Of a DNA stretch of 38,208 bases, positions 19,656 to 28,724 are shown piece after piece (the stretch's first letter is position 1; every line of letters starts with the position of its first letter). This DNA is from Tritrichomonas foetus (Eukaryota; Parabasalia; Tritrichomonadida; Tritrichomonadidae), in assembly GCA_001839685.1 (NCBI GenBank), contig MLAK01000794.1:24259-62466 (forward strand), written 5' to 3'. The notes below the pieces were generated by a model. The model was not told where the DNA came from, did not search any database, and saw only the letters and a list, made by a program, of their open reading frames with translations. The position numbers and the translations under genes were made by a program.

Positions 19656-22600
19656 TGATATCAGTTAAAGTAAATGGTGTCCCAATTGAAGTTCCCAAGA
19701 ACACATGGGTTATAGATGCATGCGCAAAAGCTGAAGTTTATATTCCGACACTTTGCCATCATCCAGATTTGCCACCAGCAGGAAAATGCGGAATTTGCGT
19801 AGTTAAAATCAATGGAAGCCAGTATTCATTAAGTTGTTCAACAAAAGTCACACAAGGAATGATTATTGAAACAGATGCTCCCGATGTTAAAGCAAAAGCT
19901 TTAATCGCACTGAATCAATTCAGCGACATGCCGTTATTGCCAGATTCAAAAGAAATCGAGGAAATATATAATTATTTAATACCAAAGAGACCAAAAAGAG
20001 GTAGAAAAGCAGAAGACACTTTTGCACTATCTTTTGATCCAGTAAAATGTGTGAATTGTGGACGTTGTGAACGAATGTGTTCAGATGGACAATTAATTGG
20101 AGCTCTTGATGAATCATCGCATTCACTCAAAGAAAATGAATGTATTTCATGTGGTCAATGTACAACAGTTTGTCCAACTGCTGCATTGAAAGAACATAAT
20201 TCTATTCCAGATGTGTTGAGAGCACTTGCTTCAGGCAAAGTAATGTTATTCCAATGTGCACCAGCAACTCGTGTTTCACTCGGTGAATGCTTTGGTGAAG
20301 AAGTTGGAACAATTGTAACTCGTAAAATTGCAGCCGCTGCAAAAATTATGGGATTTCACTATGTATTTGATACAAACTATGCAGCTGATATGACAATATG
20401 GGAAGAAGGAACTGAATTTATTGGTCGAGTTTCAAACAATGGAGTTTTACCAATGTTTACATCATGTTGTCCAGCTTGGATAAACTTTGTTGAGAAAATC
20501 CATCCAGAATTAATTCCAAATTTATCAACTGCAAAATCACCACATATGATGATGGGTGCTGCACTGAAATCATATTTCGCAGAGAAAAAGAAAATTGATC
20601 CAAAGAATATGTTTGTTGTCTCAATGATGCCATGTACAGCAAAGAAAGATGAAATAAAAAGAGGCCAAATGATTGAAGATGTTGATGCAGTTGTTACTGT
20701 TCGTGAATTTGCCGAAATGATTAAACAATTCGGAATTGATTGGAATAGTCTTGAAGGAAAAGATTTCGATCCTGTTATGGGTGAATCTACAGGAGCTGCT
20801 GCACTTTTCGGCGTTACTGGTGGTGTGATGGAAGCAGCTGTTAGATTTGCACATGAAAAATTAACAAATGATAAACTTGGAAAGGTGGAATATTACCAAT
20901 GGAGAGGATTTAAGAATATCAAGTCAGCTAATATTCAAATTGGTGGTGCTGATTTGAAAATTGCAGTTTGCAGTGGTATTGCTGCAGCAAGAGAATTGAT
21001 CGAATCAGATGAATATAAAAACTATCATTTCATTGAAGTTATGGCTTGTCCATGTGGATGTGTTGGTGGTGGAGGACAGCCATTTGTAAAATCACGTCAT
21101 GAAATAACAAAACGTGCTGATTCAATTTATCAAATTGATTGTGAGAAAAGGAATTCAACAAAAGTTACTTCAAATGATAACTCAGAAATTGTTCAAATGT
21201 ATAAAGAATATATGGGTGAGCCAAATCATGGACGAGCGCATGAGCTTCTTCATACGACATATGAGCAGCAAGTAACACCAATTCTTGAACAAAAGAAGAT
21301 GATGGAAAAGTTGCCAATTATAGCTTTTGGTTCTGCATCAGGAAATGCAGCTAAAATGGCAAGAACTGTTGCAAGCTATATTGGAACATCACCTGTTTCA
21401 TTAAATTCAGTTGGCTTAACAAAAATAATCAAGAAAGGTGTGGCTGTCATTGTTTGTTCTACATTTGGTGATGGTGAATTTCCTTCAAATGCACAAAAAT
21501 TCTATGAACAACTTGAAGCTAATACAGAGCCATTAAATGGTCTTAAGTATGCAGTCCTAGCACTTGGTTCTAATGATTATCCCAAGTTTTGTCTAGCTGG
21601 AAGAATGATTGATCAAATGCTTGCCAAACAAGGTGCAGAAAGGCTTATGGATATTTGTGAAATTGATGGATCATCACCAGATAAAGGCGAAGGAACATTT
21701 GAAAACTGGGCACCAAGTATTGTTGGAGCACTTGGTCTCAAGATGCCTGAAATCAAAGTCACTTCACAATATAATATTAAATTATATCAAAACCCAAGTG
21801 ATCCAATTTATCAAAATCCAGAGAAGCCACTTGGATTTGATTGGGGTGTGATTTTCTCATCAACAGTCTTAACTCCAGAAGGATATCAGCCAGCTATGCA
21901 TAGGTATCAAATCAAAATACCGCCAAACATGAAGTATCTTGCAGGTGATCATGTTGCTATTTTACCACAAAATGATGTTGACACTGTAAAAGCGACAATT
22001 GAAGAATTGAAATTGAATCCAAAAGATATTCTCGAAGTTAAGACAGAGCTTCCTGAAGGAATGAATACTATCCCTAATAAAGTTACTGTTGAACAACTAT
22101 TTTTTCAATATCTTGACTTAAATGGCATTCCAAATAGAACTTTAATCCGCGCATTTAAACAATTTTGCAAGAATACATTTGCTAAAGAAAGATTAGAAAA
22201 ACTTCTTGATCCATCAGAACCAAGATATCTTAACGATTTTATGAAAGATACATCAATTGGTGAATTCATCTTGGAATATTCACGACATGGAATTCCACCA
22301 CTAGATATTTTGATATCAGCATGCCCATTAATTAAGCCTCGTTTATATTCAATTGCATCAGCACCAACATCAACATCACATTATATTGATTTAATCATTA
22401 CTGATAACATATTTGGTCCACAAAACACCCGTCATGGATTATGTACTTTATTCTTACGAAGATTTGGATTAACAAAAATCGCAATACATACACAAACAGG
22501 ATGCTTTGGATATCCAAAGGATCCAAAGACGCCAATATTAATGGCAGCTTTAGGATTTGGTGTTGCACCCATGCTTTCACTCCTCCAGCATAGAGAAGAA

Positions 22601-22966
22601 CTTGACGGTGAAATTGGAAATGCAGCTCTGTTCTTTGGATGCAGATTTAAGAATACTTATCCAATTCTTGATTCAATTTTAGAAAACTATATTGATACAG
22701 GTGCCATGCAAGATTTGTATGTTGCATATTCTCGAGAAGGAACATCAAAAACTTATATCACTGATTTAATGGCAAACAATACTGATGATGTCTGGAGATA
22801 TTGGCAAGATCCAAAGTGTGAATATTTCTATTGTGGTCCAGCAAGAGGAATTCCAGACCAACTCAACCAAATCCTTGTTCAAGTATCAATGGACAAAGGA
22901 AATATGACCAGAGATGAAGCAGAAGAATTCTGCAACAGGCATCCTCATCATGTTGAATCATTCTAA
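19655..22966 (+). CDS. [FeFe]-hydrogenase fused to a NADPH diflavin (CPR/CysJ-like) reductase
   Basis: 1103 residues. A plant-type 2Fe-2S domain comes first (C34, C45, C48, C61). The usual HxxxCxxCxxxxxC cluster site is missing. Two 4Fe-4S motifs follow (CVNCGRCERMC, CISCGQCTTVCP). The H-cluster domain carries L1 TSCCPAW (C271, C272), L2 MPCTAKKDE (C327) and L3 ACPCGCVGGGGQP (C465, C469, with an additional C467). From about residue 553 a flavodoxin domain begins (GSASGNAAKMA, STFGDGEFPSNA, LGSNDYPKFCLAG). It is followed by an FAD domain with PRLYSIASAP and an NADPH domain with SREGTSKTYI and YFYCGPARG; the S-R...K-Y residues suit NADPH. Expected role: proton reduction to H2 with electrons from NADPH through FAD/FMN and Fe-S centres, or the reverse. 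Similar fusions are known in some metamonads. The protein starts directly in the ferredoxin fold, with no hydrogenosomal presequence, so location is open. The stop reads TAAAA, carrying UAAA. Confidence 0.96.
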   Translation: MISVKVNGVPIEVPKNTWVIDACAKAEVYIPTLCHHPDLPPAGKCGICVVKINGSQYSLSCSTKVTQGMIIETDAPDVKAKALIALNQFSDMPLLPDSKEIEEIYNYLIPKRPKRGRKAEDTFALSFDPVKCVNCGRCERMCSDGQLIGALDESSHSLKENECISCGQCTTVCPTAALKEHNSIPDVLRALASGKVMLFQCAPATRVSLGECFGEEVGTIVTRKIAAAAKIMGFHYVFDTNYAADMTIWEEGTEFIGRVSNNGVLPMFTSCCPAWINFVEKIHPELIPNLSTAKSPHMMMGAALKSYFAEKKKIDPKNMFVVSMMPCTAKKDEIKRGQMIEDVDAVVTVREFAEMIKQFGIDWNSLEGKDFDPVMGESTGAAALFGVTGGVMEAAVRFAHEKLTNDKLGKVEYYQWRGFKNIKSANIQIGGADLKIAVCSGIAAARELIESDEYKNYHFIEVMACPCGCVGGGGQPFVKSRHEITKRADSIYQIDCEKRNSTKVTSNDNSEIVQMYKEYMGEPNHGRAHELLHTTYEQQVTPILEQKKMMEKLPIIAFGSASGNAAKMARTVASYIGTSPVSLNSVGLTKIIKKGVAVIVCSTFGDGEFPSNAQKFYEQLEANTEPLNGLKYAVLALGSNDYPKFCLAGRMIDQMLAKQGAERLMDICEIDGSSPDKGEGTFENWAPSIVGALGLKMPEIKVTSQYNIKLYQNPSDPIYQNPEKPLGFDWGVIFSSTVLTPEGYQPAMHRYQIKIPPNMKYLAGDHVAILPQNDVDTVKATIEELKLNPKDILEVKTELPEGMNTIPNKVTVEQLFFQYLDLNGIPNRTLIRAFKQFCKNTFAKERLEKLLDPSEPRYLNDFMKDTSIGEFILEYSRHGIPPLDILISACPLIKPRLYSIASAPTSTSHYIDLIITDNIFGPQNTRHGLCTLFLRRFGLTKIAIHTQTGCFGYPKDPKTPILMAALGFGVAPMLSLLQHREELDGEIGNAALFFGCRFKNTYPILDSILENYIDTGAMQDLYVAYSREGTSKTYITDLMANNTDDVWRYWQDPKCEYFYCGPARGIPDQLNQILVQVSMDKGNMTRDEAEEFCNRHPHHVESF

Positions 22967-23327
22967 AAGTGACTTGTAGTAGCAGGACACTTATAACAAT
23001 TTTTTATATTGGTACAATAAAAATTAGTTTTGATTTAATTTTTCTTCTCTTCATTACAGCACCAAAATTAAATATTTTAAAATTGATTTTATATATTGCA
23101 ATATGTTTAAATTCATGAAGAAAAGAGTAGATAGTCACATGAATTGCATAGATGAGAGTCAAATTATTAATAAAAAAAAAATCTTCAGAGAATGAATTCG
23201 AATCAGAATTTCTGATGAATGAAATTTTTAGTTAGACGAAATACCCAATTGAAAGGATATTTGGCCAAATCCCCGTAATACAGAAAAAGTTTCTTTTTGT
23301 TAAGCCGACGAAAATTATGAAAGCTGA
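22967..23327. other. Spacer between the hydrogenase and karyopherin-like genes
   Basis: 361 bases of AT-rich DNA: the 3' end of the hydrogenase gene and the leader of the next gene in the same direction. A short ATG (23317) opens a 4-codon frame ending in TGA that overlaps the true ATG at 23328. Nothing else seen. Confidence 0.4.
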
Positions 23328-26189
23328 ATGAACATCGAGAACGCCATTATTAATCTTAACAATGTCAACCAAACTCTTCGTGAACAAGCTCTAGAAATAT
23401 GCAAGCGATTTCAGACGCCAGAATTTTTTGATTGGAATATTTGGAAAAATTTATCAGAGCCATCAAAACCAAATGTTATTCGATTATTTGCATACTCAAC
23501 GCTATCAATTGTTTTTCAGGAAGGCTGGACCGATTTATCTCCAGAATTACAAATATTGATATTTCAATCATTTCCATTTTTCCAGATTGAACTGTTTGAA
23601 CAAGATCCAATCAAGACCACAATCATTCATACAAACTCCCTCTTTCTTATTTATGTTGCACCCCTTGAATTCATCATCCAATTATTCAATCAAGTTAATC
23701 TTCATAATTTGATGTATTTTTCTTCACTTGTTACTGAATTTGTTGTGTCTTCAAATTCCTGCGCATCACCAGCAGGATTGCCAACAGAAAGAAGGATGAT
23801 TGTTGATAATTTTATTTCTAATTATTTAGCAACAATTGTTCATGCAATTATTTTGCAGCCACTTTCACAGTGCCAACTAGGAACAGAAAGTTTTTCATAT
23901 TTTCTATCGTTACTTGGCCATCTTCATAAAGAAACACAAATTTGTCCACTTCTCATCAATTCTCCAGAAATTGAGAACTTTTATGCTTCTTTTGCGCATC
24001 TAGTTTGGGTTGCTTCTCCAGATTTGTCAATTACTTGGATTTTTGATTCAATTTTATCAGCTGATTTTTCAATAAATCCAGACACTTCAAATTCATATAA
24101 GCAAAATCAAATGTATAAAAATCAAATGGATCAAAATCAGATGATTCAAAATCAAATGAATGAAAATCAAATGATTCAAAATCAAATGAATGAAAATCAA
24201 ATGATTCAAAATCAAATGAATGAAAATCAAATGATTCAAAATCAAATGAATCAGAATCAGAATAATTCTGATTCACCTACTCATAATGTTTTAGATGAAC
24301 TTCAAATGCCAGAAAACGAAGAAAATATTGAAAATACAATACAATTAATTCCAATAATTCATAATTTAGCAATATCAGCGCCTTCAATTTTCCTCCAAAG
24401 TTATTCAGAGCTTTTCTTCCAAAGTCAAATTACAGATAACTATCCAAACCTACTAGATTCCTTTCTACCAAAAATATCTTTATTTTTTTCTGTACTCGAC
24501 CAATTGGATATTCATACTTTATGTCCATTTTTCAGCATGATTATTGTTATGCTTCAATCATCATCACCATCAATAATTTACGAAGTTTCTGACAATACCA
24601 AATGCTTAATTAAAAAGCATTCAAATGTACCAGAATTCATCGAAATATGTTTCAATCAAAGAATGGCATTATTTGACACATGCATCAAAATTATAGCTAT
24701 TCCATTAGATTCACTGCCTGGTGCTATATATGATACTGGCTGGGATAAAAGTTCCATTCGAAGTTCTGTTTTCACTCTCGCTCAAAGCCTCTCTGAAATT
24801 GATAATGAAACTGTTGTTAAAGAACTGATTCGAATGATAATTGAGCAAAATTCAGAAACACCACTTTTTTTGTCTCTTGTTCGACTTTTATCGTCTTCTT
24901 TAAATATGGCTCTAGATATTTCAAATGAAGCCAATCATTTAACATGCTTTTTATTCAATTGTTTGTTAGATTTGTCAAATAGAAAAATCAAAAATTATGT
25001 TTTGTCTTTATTAATTAAACTAATTAACTATGTAAGGTATTCATCATCAGATAGTTTGAATGAATTTTTTACTCAACTTTTAAATTTATTCATTCGATTG
25101 AAACCTTCAACAATTGACCCATTTTCTCACTATTTTATGTTATTTATAAATAAATTTGGAAACAATATTAATTTTCCAATAGACCAATTAATTACACAAC
25201 TACAAACTATATCGAAAGATGATCCATGCTATTATACGATTTCCTCATTAATTGCGAAATTCACAGGAACTGAGACGCCTCTTGATTCTGCCATAAATGA
25301 TATAGAATGGTTTATTACAATGTTTGATCAAATTTCCTTTAAAAATAATCTCCTTGAACAAAACACATTTGATTTCTTAAATCGGAATATCATACGATCA
25401 ATGGACTTTCTTGCACAAAATCCACCTAAAGATGAGAATGCACTTCTTGCTATTTTATCCAAAATTGTTGCAGCCCAAAATGTACTTATGAATATTATAA
25501 ATTTAGCAACAACTAGTGAAGCTGCGATTAGGTTAGTTTCCTCAATTAGTCACTTTTCAAATACCTTAACTACTTATACAAATATTAATCCTTTATTAAT
25601 GATTCAACTAATTCCTCAAATGAATCCACCTTTAGTGATTAATGAGTGTACATCAATTTGGCTTAAGAAAATTGCATTACCAATTTTGGTAACAATTCAA
25701 CCACACTCTTCAGAAGTTGCTACAAATTATGCAAGTTTAATTTGTACAAATTTGACTCCAATTATTGAAAATTTGGAATCTAATCCTGAAACTCCAGCAT
25801 CCCTCGAAAATATCACCAAAAAAGTTGCAGTTATTTTATGCCAATTGTGCCGTTTAATGAGTAATGAAGACGCTATTCAAGTTATGCAAATTTGTTTAAG
25901 GTTGAATGATTTCCGAGTCTTTGCAAACATCTCAGAAGTTGCCTCTGAAAAAGGAATTCATGTATTTTCTCTGTTTTGGCTTGATTTTATATCCAAAAGA
26001 GAAATTCAATACACCGATAAGATTATTGAGGCACTTTTTTGCCTGTATGATAAAATGAATGGCGACATTAATCAATTTTTACTCCTTCCTGGAATTACAC
26101 AAGACATGCTTTCTGCTTTAAACGCGAAATTGATGAACTGTGGGAGTGCGAGAACGAAAAGAAGATACTTTAGAGCCCTTTTACCATGA
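23328..26189 (+). CDS. Karyopherin/exportin-like HEAT-repeat protein
   Basis: 953 residues from ATG 23328. The start, NLNNVNQTLREQALEICKRF, then WNIWKNLSEPSKPNVIRLFAY and FQEGWTDLSPELQ, looks like the N-terminal HEAT repeats and Xpo1-type segment of the importin-beta/exportin superfamily (exportin-T, transportin-3 and importin-13 are the closest in style). The rest is all-helical with no other domain, and the length fits the family's usual 900-1100 residues. Residues 260-311 hold a Gln/Asn/Met-rich insertion of tandem NQM repeats, probably a loop between HEAT repeats. Expected role: Ran-dependent carrying of tRNA or protein through the nuclear pore; the cargo cannot be told from sequence. It ends with TGA and has no UAAA at the stop, unlike most of its neighbours. 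The family is likely but not certain because karyopherins diverge strongly. Confidence 0.72.
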   Translation: MNIENAIINLNNVNQTLREQALEICKRFQTPEFFDWNIWKNLSEPSKPNVIRLFAYSTLSIVFQEGWTDLSPELQILIFQSFPFFQIELFEQDPIKTTIIHTNSLFLIYVAPLEFIIQLFNQVNLHNLMYFSSLVTEFVVSSNSCASPAGLPTERRMIVDNFISNYLATIVHAIILQPLSQCQLGTESFSYFLSLLGHLHKETQICPLLINSPEIENFYASFAHLVWVASPDLSITWIFDSILSADFSINPDTSNSYKQNQMYKNQMDQNQMIQNQMNENQMIQNQMNENQMIQNQMNENQMIQNQMNQNQNNSDSPTHNVLDELQMPENEENIENTIQLIPIIHNLAISAPSIFLQSYSELFFQSQITDNYPNLLDSFLPKISLFFSVLDQLDIHTLCPFFSMIIVMLQSSSPSIIYEVSDNTKCLIKKHSNVPEFIEICFNQRMALFDTCIKIIAIPLDSLPGAIYDTGWDKSSIRSSVFTLAQSLSEIDNETVVKELIRMIIEQNSETPLFLSLVRLLSSSLNMALDISNEANHLTCFLFNCLLDLSNRKIKNYVLSLLIKLINYVRYSSSDSLNEFFTQLLNLFIRLKPSTIDPFSHYFMLFINKFGNNINFPIDQLITQLQTISKDDPCYYTISSLIAKFTGTETPLDSAINDIEWFITMFDQISFKNNLLEQNTFDFLNRNIIRSMDFLAQNPPKDENALLAILSKIVAAQNVLMNIINLATTSEAAIRLVSSISHFSNTLTTYTNINPLLMIQLIPQMNPPLVINECTSIWLKKIALPILVTIQPHSSEVATNYASLICTNLTPIIENLESNPETPASLENITKKVAVILCQLCRLMSNEDAIQVMQICLRLNDFRVFANISEVASEKGIHVFSLFWLDFISKREIQYTDKIIEALFCLYDKMNGDINQFLLLPGITQDMLSALNAKLMNCGSARTKRRYFRALLP
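24105..24260 (+). repeat. Coding tandem repeat (NQM units, 30-base period)
   Basis: A 15-base/5-residue core (xxNQM) is arranged in a 30-base super-unit encoding IQNQMNENQM. Three exact super-units run from 24144 to 24233, flanked by diverged units on both sides (YKNQM, DQNQM, NQNQNN). The exact copies point to recent expansion by slippage or unequal exchange. The opposite strand is also open here and would read as an Asp-Phe/Ser-Phe repeat, which is a by-product. Confidence 0.9.
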
Positions 26190-28724
26190 TTGTTAGAAAT
26201 TATAAAATATGTTGTTTTTATAAAATTTGTATATTCATGATTTAGTTGTTTAATTCCGCCCTATAATTTTATTTTCCGGCGATAGTTGGTCATATATTTC
26301 CAATATTTCGCAAACAGAAAAAAAATAAAATGAATACAAGCAGCAAAGCTAATTGTAATGATTTGTGGGATGAATTGATTTATATGATTTAAATATCATA
26401 CGAAAATTAAGAATAAGCGTTTTTTATCAAAGTAATATGACCAACTCATTTGTATTTTATAATTAATTTTGATGAAAAGATAATGAGTGACCAATAAGAA
26501 TGGAAATACATTTATAATTGAATCTACTCATATATGATCATCTTTTTAATGGAAAACAAATTAATTTTCGTTGATGATTAAATTTTTGTTGTTCAAAAAA
26601 GAGAAAATATTTTTTATTTTTTTTGAAAGTATAAATAATATCGTATACTATGTATTGGGAGCTTTTGGTGTTAATTGACGGACTTATCCAAAAAAGAGAT
26701 GAAAATATTATTTCTCACATTTCTCACAATTTTATGATGGAAAATCGATTATTATTATGTTGTAAGAGATACATTAATCAGTCCATAGGTTAGCGACAGA
26801 AATGTTTTCGTGGATGGAATTAGGTATTGAAACACAACTTTTTCTTTGAATTTTATTTATTTTTTCAGATGGTTTTCAGATGGTTTTCAATGTTTTTAAT
26901 TTTGTATTTGATCGATAAAGATTTTATAGAAATTTTCACAACTTTTAAAGATTATTTTCAATTTAATATCCTCAATGGTAAAGATTGCTTTATCATATTC
27001 TTCTTGAAATTGTAGGTCTGATCAATCAGAATAGTTCTGCACAATCTTTAATTCTTCGTTAATCTCGCCTTTTTCCATTGATTTTGGGATTCTCAAATTT
27101 TTGACAATATTGATGCATATTTTTTCCACTGTTAAATTTTGAATTATTTTTACACGAAAATTCAATACTTTTATATTAACTTTCTATATTTTTTATCATT
27201 TTCATGTGGACTTTTTAATGCAATTTTCTTTTAACGGTGGTAAAATCGTTGCTTTCAAAAACTGAAATGCCCGACTTGGAAATGGCGTGGTACAGTTTTT
27301 TTCAAAATCGAAATTCCTTGAAAACAAATGCATGTTTTCGTAGGTTTCTATTTCAGTCTGAGCCTTAGATTTGAAATAGTGAAAATCGAAATCAAGACCG
27401 CAGAATGAATCATACTCTCGTTTTTATTGATTCATTCAATAAATTTAAGGTTTTCAATATCGTTACAAAACCTTTCAGAATTTTGAAAAGAATATCTGAT
27501 TATTTTTTGGATTTCTTTTTTATGTTTATTGTGAGTTCAATAGAACACTTTGAATGATTGATTTTCAATACATGATTAACATAATATTCAATATTTCTGA
27601 AGTTTCCATACTTTTTAATGGCATGTATTGAAAGATCTTTAGAAAAACACAAAATGAATAACGGTCTATTCAATTATTGGACCAATAATTCAATTAAAAT
27701 TTCAGACAATGTGAACGTCGTTGATTATTTTGCTTTCCGTTTGATATTCTATTTCTTGATCTACTAAGTGATGAATCAAAAAACTTCATTTTACAAGTGA
27801 ATCAAAATTTTTTATTTTTATTTTTTGAAGCGTTTGAGTGACTCTGCTGGTTTTAATTTATGAAAATCTTATCGATATTGTTACATGTGTAATCATAATA
27901 TAAATTTTTGAGGATTAGATGATTTTTTGAAATCAATAAATATTTTTTAAGTTTAATTGGGAATAATTTTATTCTAAATCTATAATAAAATATACAATAA
28001 CGATATATTTTGTTCAAAAATTATTTTTTTATCTTTTGTCCAATTTTCCATAATTTTTGTCAATTATGCAAAAATTTAGTGAATCTGCACGTTATATTTA
28101 GATAATATTGTGAAGTAAACTCCATTTTTTTCTATTTCTTTCACTTATTTTTTTGAAATTTATTTTTTTTTTCCAAATTTCTGCGGTATTAGAACATGAA
28201 TGAATTCTATTTCTATTTCTCATAATTATGGGCAATTGAATTCTTGTTTTGAGAAAATTGTTTTTTTTTTTTTTTCTCTAATCGACTTTAATTCTTCAGA
28301 TCCAAATATATTACTGGATTTGTCATTCATAATTTGCATTAATATACTTCAATCTATTATTTTAAAATGAATTTATTGGAGATTAATTTTTTTCGGAATT
28401 TCAGATTTTGTCCTTCAATCTATTGCATAGTCTTTCAAGAATTGTTCATACAAGTATTGATTAAAACTATTCAGATCATCAAACATTTTTCCATATTACC
28501 CATTTTTTGATTATTTTTCATCTTTTTTCTTCCTTCAGCTTCATACTTTTCTGTCTCGATAATATTGCTCTTTCATATCGAATCTTGTCGTTCTAAGAAT
28601 ACAACCAGACAGAAGCTGCATCAACAGCCAAATAAAGTCGCACCAAAACCACAAAATTCCGTGAATGGAATAAAAAAACAATCACCAAAAAATGAAAAAG
28701 GCAGAATGTATGATTATCTATATT
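26190..28724. other. Gene-poor AT-rich spacer
   Basis: 2535 bases of AT-rich, T-tract-rich DNA between two convergent genes, including a T15 run near 28261. No supported gene. An AUG frame at 26827-27015 is hydrophobic low complexity. A plus-strand frame from 28565 has Lys/Gln/Asn-rich residues (QKLHQQPNKVAPKPQNSVNG) before it runs antisense into the USP gene; I do not count it as a gene. No RNA gene or inverted repeat was recognised. Confidence 0.4.

Noticed and set aside
24031..24276. Minus-strand frame with a regular Asp-Phe/Ser-Phe repeat
   Set aside because: It is the mirror of the NQM repeat in the karyopherin-like gene; no initiator, and both strands of such a repeat stay open by chance.
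26827..27015. 62-codon plus-strand frame in the 2.5 kb spacer
   Set aside because: Phe/Ile/Leu-rich low complexity typical of T-rich spacer, with no initiator or homology.
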